Shown here: positions 16,741 to 28,187 of the stretch, one piece after another
Position numbering within the stretch: position 1 is the first letter of the stretch
Layout: the number at the start of each line of letters is the position of its first letter
Assembly: GCA_014526335.1 (NCBI GenBank)
Contig: JACTAT010000328.1
Coordinates: forward strand, 177,830-241,829
DNA length: 64,000 bases
Direction of reading: 5' to 3'
Origin: Chrysaora quinquecirrha
Lineage: Eukaryota; Cnidaria; Scyphozoa; Semaeostomeae; Pelagiidae
The notes under the pieces: generated by a model
What the model was told of the DNA's origin: nothing
Seen by the model: the letters and a program-made list of their open reading frames with translations, nothing else
Databases searched by the model: none
Program-made: the position numbers and the translations under genes

Positions 16741-19700
16741 TTATATTTGTTTCCCAAATCGCACACAGGCTTTTTTCCAACGACATTGTGTACACCATAA
16801 TTGTTTATTTTGCATACCGTAAACTTTTCTGCATTTTTTGGACGATTCGATGCCTTTGGCTCCTAATTTATCTCTTGTCGATCGAACTCTTCCCGAAATT
16901 GTCTTTTCTCTTCCAAATTTTGATCTTAAATCAAACAAAATTACATTACAAAAATTTGATTTAATAAATTCGTAGTAGAAGAAGAAGTAGAGGAAGAAGA
17001 GGAAGAAGTAGTGGAAGAATAGAAAGAAGTAGCGGAAGAAGGAGTACTAGAAGAAGAGGAAAAAGTAGTGGAAGACGAGGAAGTAGTTGAAGAAGAGGAA
17101 GAAGTGGAAAAAGAAGAGGGAGAAGCAATAGAAGAAGTAATGGAAGAAGTAGTGGAAGAAGAGGAAGAAGTAGTGGAAGGAATTTTAGTGGAAGAAGGAG
17201 ACGTAGTGGAAGAAGGAGACGTAGGAGAAGAAGGAGACGCGGGGGAAGAAGCGGGGGAAGAAGCGGGGAAGAAGTAGTGGAAGAAGTAGTGGAAGAAGAG
17301 GAACAAGTAGTGGAAGAAGGAGTAGTAGAAGAAGAGGAAGAAGAAGAGGAAGAAGTGGAAGAAGAAGTAGTAGTTGAAGAACGAGACGTGATGGAAGAAG
17401 TAGTGGAAGAAGAGAAAGAAGTAGTGGGAGATAAGGAAGAAGTAAATGAAGAAGAGGGAGAGGTAATGGAGAAAGAAGTGGGAGAAGAAGATGTAGTTTA
17501 AGACGAAGCAGTGGAAGAAGAAGTAGAGGAAGTAGAAAAAGTCACAGAAGAGGTAGTAGAAGAAGAAAAGAAAAAGAAATAGGCATAGTCTTTCAGTTGA
17601 AACCACCATTAACACAACTGTCTAAACTGTCTCTCGAAACGAGTTGACGAAGCAGAACTCAATTGCCCTTTTCAGGCTTGCTATTCAGGCTCTGAAAACA
17701 GGATTTATTGGCATGGAGAAAACATCAAATTCATTCCATACCTCTGTTTCTTTTGTGGCCAGCTCTCGCGCCTCGAGTCAATTCCAGCAATCTTCATCTT
17801 TGAAGACCCTTTTGCAGCTTCATGTCCAGCCTCGTTTCCTGATTCTTCATCGACCTCGTCCTCGTCTATCCCACTGCTTACTGAGGAATCGTCGGATGGA
17901 ATCGAGGCATCATCCAAAAATAAATCATTGAAGTAAAACTCAACAGGATCCTCAGCTTTTGGACTAATTAAAGAAAATTACAACTCATTATAATTTGTAA
18001 TGATCGTGATTTGGTAAATCATTGTTTAATATGGGCGCAGAATGCATAAGAGCAAAAAACAACAAGGCTCTTAAGAAGGGGAGGGAGACGAAGAAGGAGA
18101 TGACAGAGAAGGTGACAGAGAAAAAGAAGAGGAAAGAGAAGAAGAAGGAAAAGACGGAGAAGATGCTGGAGAAGAGGAAAGAGGAGAAAAAGGAGAAGAT
18201 GACGGGGAATGGGAAGGAGAAGAGGAAGGAGAAGAAGAATAGGAAGGAGAAGAAGAAGAAGAAGAGGGAGAAGATGAAGAAGGAGAAGACGAGTGTAATC
18301 TATTTGACTTACCCCAAATGTTCTTGCTTCACATGACGTATAATTCCCGGAAGTGACGTCAGAACTCTCCCACAGCCTCTCCACATACATTTGAATGCTT
18401 TGCTAGCATTGTCTGATTTCATCGACTGAAAAAAATAAACAAAATTAAGCTCATTACGTAATATAGACGTCATTGGAATTCAACAGGGACATTGGGGAAT
18501 GTACTGAGACTGAAACCCCCATTTCTTAGCTTAGGCACATCTTCTTAGGTTAGAGAGAAACATAGGGGAAATAAAAAATAACCAAGTAGAGGCACGAGTT
18601 AGGCCTCTGCATCGCTCATATATTCTGAAACTTTATATTAATTGAATTTATTCGATGCAAGATCCAATCATGGTAGGTCAAACAGGTCACAAGAAGTTAC
18701 AAATCGCATTCTTATTCATAGTTTCAATGAGATAGTCTAAAAATGTTCCAAATTCAACCAGCCTAGAGGCACAGCGATATACCGTCTTCCCTACTATTGC
18801 CAGGAAATAAACGTTTTTGGACACCTCATTCAAAGTGAGAGCTCAATGAAGAACTATGTCTCCCCCGAGCTCTCCCATAGTATTCATCCCTGCGGGGTTC
18901 TGTATGGCAGCAGCACGTACCCATGCGCAAATAGTAATATGACAGCGACACGTTATCCCCTCTACCATTAGGACCACAAAGTTAAACCACAAACAATACC
19001 TAATGAACAACCACACACGTTTAATTAGCATACTCGTTATTGGCTAATGAAAAAGACAAAACCACTTTAACCGGCCACTGCGGCTTCTGTGAAGGTTATT
19101 GCGAATCTTTTCAGAATCGCTTGTCTAAAACTATCGCTTTGAAGAATCAAAAGTATAACTGACCTCCCGGTATAACTTGGTGTCGAGTGTACTTCCCATA
19201 TACTCAAGTTATATAGTCTTTGAGGTGTACAAAATCTTAAAACTGCGAGAAATAGTGGAAGCATCCTTTGGCATACTTCAAAGCTTCTTTCGTTTGACAC
19301 TCCGGGGAGTATAAGCGTTTCAAGCTGTTTCTGGGTATAAATTCCGCCTTACTTTATTATTTCGGTCTGTCTCCGACGTTGATGGTCTGAGGAGTTTCAT
19401 ATGAAAAAAGTTTTTAAGTATATGCTCAAAGATGCCTCCACTAATTTTCGCAACTTCAATGTTGAAATCTGTTTATGTTTATGTTTATGTTTAAGTTTAT
19501 GTTTACGATTAAATTGATGTTTATGTTGTTTTGATGTGATGAAAAAGCGCAACAATAATGTTACCTTGGATTCATACGATGTAGTATCGGTATCCCATGA
19601 TTCCGCTCTCTCTAACTTCTGGCCTCGTACTGCTGTACTGTTTAAATCAAGCGAGGCTGTTCTTCTTTTTCTGGAATTAAATATTTTTGGTGCTTCAAAG

Positions 19701-22700
19701 GAGCGGCTTCTTGGCTTGAGAATTTTGTCACTGTAACCCTCATCCACTTGACCATGAAGCAGCGACATTTTGAAATCTTGTGTCTTGGATGAAGGGAAGA
19801 CGAAATGATCTTTAACTGCTGAAACAGGAAAGTGTGATATACATAAGCTTAAACCATTAGATGTTTCTGATCGAGTCGTTTTGTTGATAATAAGTAATTG
19901 TAGTTTGATAAGTGACAGTTTTTTATGTTGTTACAGAATGGTGATTGGCCAAAATGAGAACCGCGCAATATCACAATGCGGTTCAGAAGGAAACATGCAC
20001 AATTTTTTTAGGAGTGAATCTACCTTAGGTTTAAACGGCCGATAACTGCCCGAGGGGCAAATCACTTATAATCATGATTCAATATCTTAGCTAATCACAT
20101 ATCACTCACCAATCAAATTAGTCAAGTAATATTATGGTTAGCAGGGCTTCAGACCCAGAGGGAGGGCCGAGGGGAAAGCAAGAAAGGAAAGGAGAGGTTG
20201 GACAGAAAGATAAAGCTATTTTCTACTCTCTCTTTCCTCTCTGGGTCCGAGGTTCTAGTACCCGAGTACTGCTAAGATCAATCGAACAGCAATTCTCTCC
20301 TCGAAAAGCGTAGGAGATTCCGGAAATCCTTTTGTTTAAACAGGATTCCCGCTTAAAAAAAGGATTTCCAAGGGATTTCAATGGAAACAAAAGAAATCCC
20401 ATTAAAGAGTGCACGAATTGCGAGAGATCAATCGTAGTTTAGTGATCATTTATCGTTCTAGCCTGCGTTCCAATCCACCCACCGATTAGTGTGTGGACTG
20501 GAAGACAGGCTATTATCGTTCTTGTATCCAAGTATTTTAACTTAATCACGAAATAATCAGACCTATCTTAAAACAATCACAGATGATCACGAGGGGCAAT
20601 CACTACATAGATATAGGAAAAGAGAAATCCGTAAAGTGTTAGCAGAACTCCCCCACGCCACTGGTAAAGCGGCTTTTCCCGGTGTCCACCTATACCCTCT
20701 ATGTAATCAAGCCCATCAGGCCGGCAGATATTCAACGGAATTCAACACAGAAGTCGGCACGTATGACAGTGTTTACCAATAAATCGGGGAAAACAAAAAT
20801 TTATGAAGAACAGATTTGGCAGAGAATGATCGATTTTGTGGGTTGCAAAATTCATTAACAGTAATTAAAGGTAATTAAGATACCGCAATTGAAGCGTTCA
20901 TTGATAATGACATCCGCATTTAGAACATCTAATTATTGCAATAATCCTGCAACTTTAGCATTGCAAAATCTAAATCATACCTTTATGAGATTTTGCTCCT
21001 GGTGATAATGAAAGTGAGGTTAATGCCATCGCAGCGGCTTTGATATCTTCTGATTCCTCCTTTGGAGCTTCTTCCTTCGTTGCTGTCAGGCTGCATCTCC
21101 GAATTCTCCTGAAAGAGGACATGTATGTTACCAGCATACCAAGGAAGCTTTGGTTTTGCCCCCACCCAACTCTAAAACTTGCTATTTTAGAGGAGCTCTG
21201 TTCATTTCTAATCGAATAAACTTCCACTGCTTTAGGTAAACAGGGCATGGGGGCAAGAAATATTTCCTCTTGTCATTTTGGCATGAAATCCATTTGGATG
21301 ATTCCTAAATCCAGAGGCCCTTTTAATCGGCGTCGATATAAAATTCGCCAAAACAGCTTTCGGAGAAGGTACTGTTGCTATTGGCGTATACGCGCGTTGT
21401 ATTATGCGCACGCGCTTTGCAACTTGCATCCGTTTGCTTGCCATTAAAATTTCAGTAAAGCTACTGTCGAGCGAAAGGTTTCAACGGAGGAATTGTTCAG
21501 AGTGCAGTGATAGCTCACAGCAAAGATGGTCATATAGATGTCGATGCAGTAAGACGGTGCAGTAACGGTGTTACAATGCCTTCATGTTTTGGTCATCTAT
21601 CAACTATCAACCATAGTGTGTCAACTATAGGTTTTAAAGAGCGATTTTTGTCAAGAGCGCTGAGATGCACAGCAAGTAGGGTCATGTTGATGCTGATGCA
21701 GTAAGACCAGGCAGTAAAGGTGCTTAGCTTAATTCATTCATGTGTTTGTACAGTTTTGGATTGTTTTGTTAAAAAGTACAAGCTTTCCTGGCAACAAGAG
21801 TATCAAGCTTTTGGAAGCAAGTCGTCCATTAGCTTGTCAGAAGTCTATTTCTCAGTGCCTGCTCCTCAGGTCTATCATTCCGGGAGAGAACACTGAGTGC
21901 CACTTTCTTTTGTTCTGTCTTGACGGAATGGTGGACCTGAAGAGTGGGATACCGCCCTCCTACTCGCGTTTGATTTTCTACAAGTTTTTAACTCGTGGGT
22001 CCCTGGTCTGGGCTGCGGAGGGTAGGACACATGGAGTTAACATACAGCAGTTGTTTAAACAACAGATCACATGACCATTGCAAAAAGGACAGGAACGAAT
22101 CGAGCGAGGGTCCGTTGTCAATTTGCTTTCCATTTGAATATTCATCGTGCTATCGCCCCGCTTTGCAAATCCGTTTGTAAAATTAACCCCAGACTCAAGC
22201 ACATTACATTGATATGAATAACGGAAACCCTAGGGTATTCAGTGGTACTAATCTAACAATGTATTAACCGCTTTGCGGAAGAGCGAACGGGAAGCGAAAG
22301 GATGACTTAATATAAGCGGTTTAAGTTGCAGTACTGAGCGAAGGAAGGTACAAACGTATTCTTGATACTCACATTTCGGGTGATTGAACTCCAGACACCG
22401 GGGCATTTTGTTTTGAAAAACTTTGAAAAGAATCAAGAGAACCCAAATGCGGTCTTGAAACATCACTCGACAAACGCAATTGATGAATTTTGAAGATTTG
22501 TAACTGGTCCACCAAATCTAACCGAACTCGAACATCGTCGGCAATTTGATCGATGACTGAGCCACGATGATCATCGCCCATGTGCGATACAATCACTCTC
22601 TGGCCTAAGCATAGGTGAATATTTCCACCGAAACATGACAGATCTGAACCAATTAATTCCCTTGCTAAAACATCTTTTAACCATCCATCGTTGAATAATA

Positions 22701-22824
22701 TTGTGTAGTAGATTTCACCGGCCGGTGTGAGCTTAGGCCCGTCGTAAAATACCACCGGATAGAATAATTGATTCTCGTGTCTCGCGAAAACTGTTTGTCT
22801 TTGAAATTGAGAGTAAAACGCCAT
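16741..22824 (-). CDS. ZNF395/ZNF704/SLC2A4RG-family transcription factor (C2H2 plus C-clamp)
   Basis: This family (GLUT4 enhancer factor/HDBP) binds DNA through one C2H2 finger and a C-terminal C-clamp and acts in the nucleus. Six exons: 22824-22373, 21108-20981, 19818-19565, 18425-18313, 17963-17742, 16924-16741 (450 aa, frame intact). In order: an N-terminal module (about 1-140, [18 protein letters not shown] and following) in the place of the family's Tudor-like region; the conserved [16 protein letters not shown] box (human: AAMVLTSLSCSP); the finger [22 protein letters not shown], ending HLG as in ZNF395; an acidic segment after [12 protein letters not shown]; and the C-clamp KKCRKVYG with [14 protein letters not shown] (Cys and Trp positions kept). 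Vertebrates have three paralogues and I cannot say which is closest, so no symbol is given. The ATG at 22824 opens directly into the N-terminal domain. Two introns carry long purine tracts. Confidence 0.92.
16975..17590. repeat. Polypurine (GAA/GTA-rich) minisatellite in last intron of the ZNF gene
   Basis: About 615 bp of nearly pure purine sequence on the plus strand, built on GAAGAAGTAGTG-like units with variants. It occupies most of the last intron of the ZNF gene and ends about 50 bp from the final exon's acceptor (16925). In the transcript it is a polypyrimidine tract. The Glu-rich and Ser-rich open frames across it are artefacts of the repeat. Confidence 0.9.
18060..18296. repeat. Second polypurine (GGAGAA-rich) tract in the ZNF gene
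   Basis: About 235 bp of A/G-only or nearly A/G-only sequence on the plus strand, next to the donor of the zinc-finger exon (exon edge 18313). It differs in unit (GAGAAGGAG) from the tract at 16975-17590. The two are therefore separate expansions in neighbouring parts of the same intron chain. Confidence 0.88.
19226..19370. mobile_element. MITE-like element, family B (partial)
   Basis: It shares the 'GGCATACTT..AAGCTT.TTTCGT.TGACACTCC' core and the 'TTCCGCCTTA' end with the full copy at 13383-13628. Only the left half is recognisable. It lies in the ZNF gene intron between the exons at 19818-19565 and 18425-18313. Confidence 0.6.
20275..20434. mobile_element. MITE-like element, family A, with 10-bp direct repeats
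   Basis: A 140-bp element (20285-20424) is flanked by AGATCAATCG on both sides (20275-20284 and 20425-20434), as expected for a target-site duplication. Its ends are short inverted repeats around GCAATTC, and the inside carries the palindromic family core GGAAATCCTTTTGTTT / AAACAAAAGAAATCCC. The same family recurs at 24755-24900, 26505-26640, 26690-26840, 27645-27785, 27895-28015 and 30625-30745. Confidence 0.7.
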
Positions 22825-23759
22825 ACAGATCCAGATCGAAAATTTAATTTATACTTGATGTTTGATGAAAATATTCATAAACAAACCATCAATCCTTCCG
22901 ACGCTGTAGCTTTTCTTTATGAACAAGGAACGACGGGCAACAGCGGGATAAAAGCTCTCTCAATAAACAAGCAGGCATCTAATTGTTTGGTTGAAAAAAG
23001 CAGTAAAACCGGTCTGGATGTCTGGGAGGCGTGTCTGATTCATAAAGGGGATAACCATTGGAGAAAAACAAAAGTAATTTAATCGCACCTGTTGTTTTTA
23101 AATCATGTGATCACAAGTTGTTTTTCATTTTTCATTTTCAATAATTTCGACCAATGAACCTTTCGCCGGGTGAGTCAAGAACGGAAGTATTGTTACTGTT
23201 ACTTTGGCTTTTGACTCATAACTTCAACCTTTGTCCTTTGATTCAAAGTTAAGGAAATATGACCTTTTTATAACAGTATAAAAGCGGCTATCGTCTTTTT
23301 AGAAAATAAACTGTCGTTGTAGCCTCTTTTTCGTAAATTTACTCTCTTATCTCCTGGCCAACAAATCCTCAGAAAAACCCGGTCGATTTAAGTAAAACTT
23401 CGCTAAAATTGCCAATTTTTGAGCTCGTTCGAACTTACAAATATGGTCATAATTTGAGGTAAAATGGGTAAAATTCTGCTTGCGAAGCTGAATGTTTTAA
23501 AAAAAACATAATTATTCATTGTCCGCATTGAGGAATAATAGTAAACAATAAAAGCAAATGCTTTTCATAAAATGTTTTTAACTTAAAATCACATGTTAAT
23601 TTGATTAAAATGAATTCGATTTTTTGGGATTTAAAGTTCGATTTACTGAAAACACGTGGTCAACTACAAATATATTAACTCAATTTCACCTAACGTAATC
23701 AACCAAGCGTGGCATGAAAATAGGATCAGCCTCTTTCTGATGAACGGGGGTATCATCTA

Positions 23760-24120
23760 CATTGATAAAAATTTTGATTATGATTACGTTGATTAACATC
23801 TTGGCGATAACGATCATGAACCAACTATTTTCACGATCACCATTTTTTTCTGAAAAGACGATTATCATCCTCATCATTATCACCGTCAACATCACCACCA
23901 TCATCGATCATCATCACCATCATCATCATCATCAATCGTCAATCACCAATCATGATAAATCGTCAATCATCAATCGTCAATCACTAATCATCATCGGTCG
24001 TCAATCATCGATATTATAATCATCAATCGTCAATCAACAATCGCCAAACATCAATCGTTGATCATTCATCATCAATTATCATCATCATCATCATAGTCAT
24101 CATTATTATCAGCATGTCCT
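23760..24120. repeat. CAT/ATC-rich simple repeat
   Basis: Imperfect ATC trinucleotide repeats with frequent CATCAATCGTCAATC-like interruptions. The purest stretch is (CAT)n near 23905-23935. The His/Ile-rich open frame across it is not a gene. Confidence 0.85.
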
Positions 24121-24754
24121 TGCCCTTATCAAGTATCAAGATAATGATAATGTTTATGAAATCATCATTATCGTGCATCGTCGTTGCGAATAATGACAAT
24201 GATACAGTTAATTACGTACAGCATCAATCACGATCGTGATCGCCATGCCGCCATCACTGCACATGCTAAAAGCAAATTGCACTTGTTATTAACAACAGAC
24301 CAGACCTTTTTGCTTGCTTTTGTGTGCGACGTGTTTACGCAATATCAATAGACGAACCAGACAATGAAAGATATCAACCCCGTTTACATTGTGAAACCAG
24401 ATAAGATATTTTTGTTCTGCGTATTCAGTGTTGAAAGGCTATCAATCACAGGCAATTGGTACGTCTGGAAAATGCATCAAATGTCTTATTGGAACGGGAA
24501 ATCAAAGGGAATCAATTTTGGGGGAGGAAATCTCGAAGGATGTATGTAAGAAATTTGTGACGTTGTTGTTGTTCTGCCCCTCCACCCAACTACGAAACTT
24601 ACTGAAATAATAGAAATCTCACGCAGTTTGGTTGAAATCATTTGACCTTGGAAAAATCATTGAAAATCCTTTTGTTCGCTGTGAAATCATCTTGCATCTT
24701 TTGGAGTTGTGAAGATCCATTGTCAATAGAAATTACACCGTTCGGTGGATTTTT

Positions 24755-24900
24755 CTGAGAGGCATTTCACTCTTCAAAAAGTGGTACAAGATTTCCAACA
24801 AAACAAAATGATTTCCAGGGGATCTTCGCGAAAACAATGGGATTTTCAGCGAATGTATACGAGATTTCAATGGAATGATTTGGCCCTCGGATTTTTCTAT
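24755..24900. mobile_element. MITE-like element, family A
   Basis: It starts GAGGCATTTCACTCTTC and ends TTTGGCCCTCGG, with the family's AGATTTCC and GATTTCCAGGGGAT core between. The ends are imperfect inverted repeats related to CCGAGGGGCAATTCACT. No coding capacity. Confidence 0.6.
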
Positions 24901-26149
24901 CGGCTACACCAACAAATATCCAAAATTTTCAAATTATTTAGGGAAAGGATTGTCAGAAAATGAAATTATGTAATGAAGAACGATGAAATTCTATCTGTAT
25001 ATTATTTCTTTGATGTTCACATTCTTACAAGAAGATTGAACACTTACAATTAAACATTTTGGGGGGGGGGTAAAAAAAAAATCAATAACCCAGATAGACC
25101 AAATGCATGTGTTGGCAAATTCAGATAATGAAAGGGTGTGATAAAAAAGAAATAATTTTTAGTTTACATTATGATTGGAAGATTTAGAATATATTTTTAA
25201 TGTTCATTGCGTAAAATGAGTAATGGGGCGGAGTGCAATTAAAAAATAAAAATAATCCTAATTAAACATAAACGTAAATGAAAATGAATGTTGCAACATT
25301 GGTATCATGTTTTTAAATGTTTATTTATGCAGAAGAGCCTTTCCAATAGATACAACTTTCGTGAAAAAAACTGAACAAAACAAAACATTTCTAGTCAATT
25401 CTCTTGGCCTTTTAAACTGAATATGCCATAGGGTAGCATTTGTTTTGTAACATACTTGCTTCATCATTAATGCTTTAGGCAGCCCACAGTTCGTCAACAA
25501 ATGTCGCTCATACAATGGGCCTGTTGACCCTGGCCCTCATTTCAGACGCGCCATTATCGTTTTCTTGTCGATAAGAATGTTGTTGCTGTGTGTTCCCCTG
25601 TGTCAATTGCTTGTATTCATTGGCTGTCGGAATCGCCAATCAGATACGGTCTCAAATCAAGTACTTCATATAAATCACACAAATTTCCCAATCGCGAAAT
25701 GCTGTACATAGAGTGAGTTGGCTCATAATTTCAAAATTTAAGTAAAAAACATTTGAATGACTTATCTCCGTTTATCTGCAATTTCTTTTCAATCTTTATC
25801 TTCTTTGTTATATATAACATTCATTATGAAAATAACAGCTTTGCACCAAATCACATCTTGCTTATTCTTCCTAAAGGCAAACAGTCGAAAAGTCATCAAA
25901 TAAGTCTTAAATACCCCCTTCTTATTAACAAGGCGGTGTTTATTGAATTATTATGGAAGAAGTTCGAAAACAGGTTTTCTGTCTCTAGAGTTCTTGTTTC
26001 CTTTCCAGATAAACCAGCATCAAATTCAAAGTTGATAATAACCGCCTCCCTATTTTAAGCGCCCTCCTCATATACGCCCCCGACAATTTAATAAACGACC
26101 GTTCAAATACGACAACCTACAGAATCACCCCGTACAACATGATGTGCAA

Positions 26150-26470
26150 TGCAATACAATGTGGAGGAATATCATCAGTATCGTGGAGGATGCCAATGCA
26201 ATGTGGAGGGATATCATCAGTATCGTGGAGGATGCCAATGCAATGTGATTGATATCATCAGTGTCGTGAAAGATGTGGAGTATCATGGAGGGTTATCATC
26301 AGTACAGTGGAAGGTTATCATTTGTAACGTGGAGGGACATCATCAGTATCGTGGAGGATGCGGGGTATCATGGAGGGTTATCATCAGTACGGTGGAAGGT
26401 TATCATTTGCAACATGGAGGGATATCATCAGTATCGTGGAGGGTGCCAACGCAACCTGATGGATATCATC
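26150..26470. repeat. Compound minisatellite (GGAGGGATATCATCAGTATCGT)
   Basis: Units of about 20-22 bp, GTGGAGG.TATCATCAGTATC with variants, are arranged in larger repeats of about 42 bp (with GATGCCAATGCAAT) and about 62 bp (with GGAAGGTTATCATTTG). The open frames across it are repeat artefacts. Confidence 0.85.
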
Positions 26471-26504
26471 ATAATTCGTTGAAGAGTGCAAACGAAAAAC
26501 CAGG

Positions 26505-26840
26505 GGAATTTCAATTTCAAAAAGGCGTACAAGATTTCCGTTAAACAAAAGGATTTCTGAGGGATTTCAGTGAAAACAATAGAATTTCACGCAAGTGTAG
26601 GAGACTTACAGAGACTGAATCGCCCTCAGTGAAAAGGAGCTCTTTCTGTTCCGACATCTTACAATTACTAAAATGTAAACTGCGGGGTATGTCTGGGGGT
26701 GGGGGTAAGTAATCCAAGGGGCAATTGACTGCCTGGAAATCTCGTACACCTTTACTGGAAATCCTATCGTTTTAATTGAAATCCCATGTAAATCCTTTTG
26801 TTTCAATGGAAATTTCGTGCACCTTTTCGAAGAGTGAAAT
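26505..26840. mobile_element. Two adjacent family-A MITE-like elements
   Basis: 26505-26640 (GGGGAATTTCAATTTC to GAATCGCCCTCAG) and 26690-26840 (GGGGCAATTGACTGCC to GTGAAATGCCCCTCGAG) are two copies about 50 bp apart. The second shows the inverted ends best: GGGGCAATTGACT against AGTGAAATGCCCC. Confidence 0.65.
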
Positions 26841-27644
26841 GCCCCTCGAGTCTGTCTACCAAGATGCAGAATCTGCACGCAGATAAAAATCACTAACAAT
26901 CAAGATAATCATCAAGATCATCATCAAAACAATCAAATTTCTTCTTAAGGGAAGTGATTCCCCTCTCGCCAGGAGTGTTTGTTACAATCAATGACAACAA
27001 ACAAACAAATTTGGCTCTGACCTTCGCAAACAAATTTTGGAATTTTCATAAACGATGTTAATTTTAAATTAGCGAAACAACAACATACAATATCAGAAAT
27101 TATTATCAAAAATAAAAAAACAATATTATTAATATTGTCATGCTTGGCGCATTGGTCCTCCGATTATGCCAAGATGTGGTCATTAGCACAAATGCACAAC
27201 CGAAATGCATCACTAACTTGCAATTATCGTCTGATGAATCATCATTTGCAATTTTTGAGTGGTTAGCATCATCAAGAAGGGCGAAATCCGAAAAAACTGA
27301 TGGCGTTCGCCATCTAATGCAGTAACGTAGAGAGCTGGGGCAGATGGGGCTAATTTGCCCCAGGGCCTCACCCATACCCGGGCCTCAGAATATATCAGAG
27401 GGAATTCTTCACTTGTCTGGACAATCTTTGTGACTAAAACTCTCAAAATGCATTAAAAATTGCTCAAATAGCCACAATTATGTCATCTGGGCCTCTACAT
27501 TGAGTCTTATTTGGAACCATTAAGTCTTAAAGGGTTAAACGATAATGGGCTAAATGGTACGGAGGAATGGTTTAAAGGTTAATGGACGATAACCTTAATA
27601 AAAAAATTACTTTTTTTCTTTTTTCACGGAAGTGACACTTCAAC

Positions 27645-28015
27645 AAATCAAGAGGCATTTCACTTCTCAAAAGAGCGTACAAGATTTCTGCAAGAGCAAA
27701 AGGATTTCCAAGAGGCTTCCGTGAAAACAATAGTGTTTTCAACAAGCGTGTACGAGATTTTCTAGAAGTGAATTACCGCTGGCCCTTCGCACTAAATAAC
27801 AGTAACATGAGCTACGTTCCTTGACAAGTTTGAGGTTCAAGAACAGGGTTTATTCCAAAACCTTCACATTCCTTCTTTCCTCCCGAGTTGCAATTCACTC
27901 CATAGAATCTCAGACACCCTTTGCTTGGAATGCTATTGTTTTCATAGAAATCCCTTGAAAATCTTTTTGTTTTAACGGGAATCTCATGCGCGGTTTCGTG
28001 GAATGAAATTCCCCT
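27645..28015. mobile_element. Two further family-A MITE-like elements
   Basis: 27645-27785 and 27895-28015 both carry the AGATTTC..AAAGGATTTCC or GGAAATC..TTTTTGTTTT core. The second ends GAAATTCCCCTCGG. They lie 3' of lipin and may fall in its 3' untranslated region or just beyond. Confidence 0.6.
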
Positions 28016-28187
28016 CGGTCCCTAAAGAAGTCTGGGAGAGAAGTGGACGTGCTACTGCAAACTCCGGGAATCTTATATCAGAGAGTGAATATAGTTGGTC
28101 CAGGCTAGGATGTTTGAACAACACATTGAAATAACTTAATAATTATTATATATTCTAATACTATATACACTACTTACCTATTTGATT

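Larger units (their letters stand above)
22825..28187. other. 5.4 kb gap between the ZNF gene and lipin, repeat-filled
   Basis: I find no supportable protein gene on either strand. It contains a CAT/ATC-rich simple region (about 23760-24120), a run of ten G at 25061-25070 followed by an A run, a compound minisatellite (26150-26470), five of the family-A elements, and a fragment like families at 36900-37040 and 54330-54500 near 27320-27420. The first 300 bp is the upstream region of the ZNF gene. Confidence 0.6.

Noticed and set aside
17068..17501. Plus-strand Glu/Val-rich open frames and the opposing Ser/Phe-rich frame
   Set aside because: They follow entirely from the GAA/GTA repeat, have no other content, and lie inside an intron of the ZNF gene.
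18022..18390. Lys/Glu-rich (plus) and Leu-rich (minus) open frames
   Set aside because: Translations of the second polypurine tract next to the zinc-finger exon.
22768..23082. Plus-strand 104-codon frame upstream of the ZNF gene
   Set aside because: Overlaps the ZNF first exon in antisense; no domain, no splice pattern.
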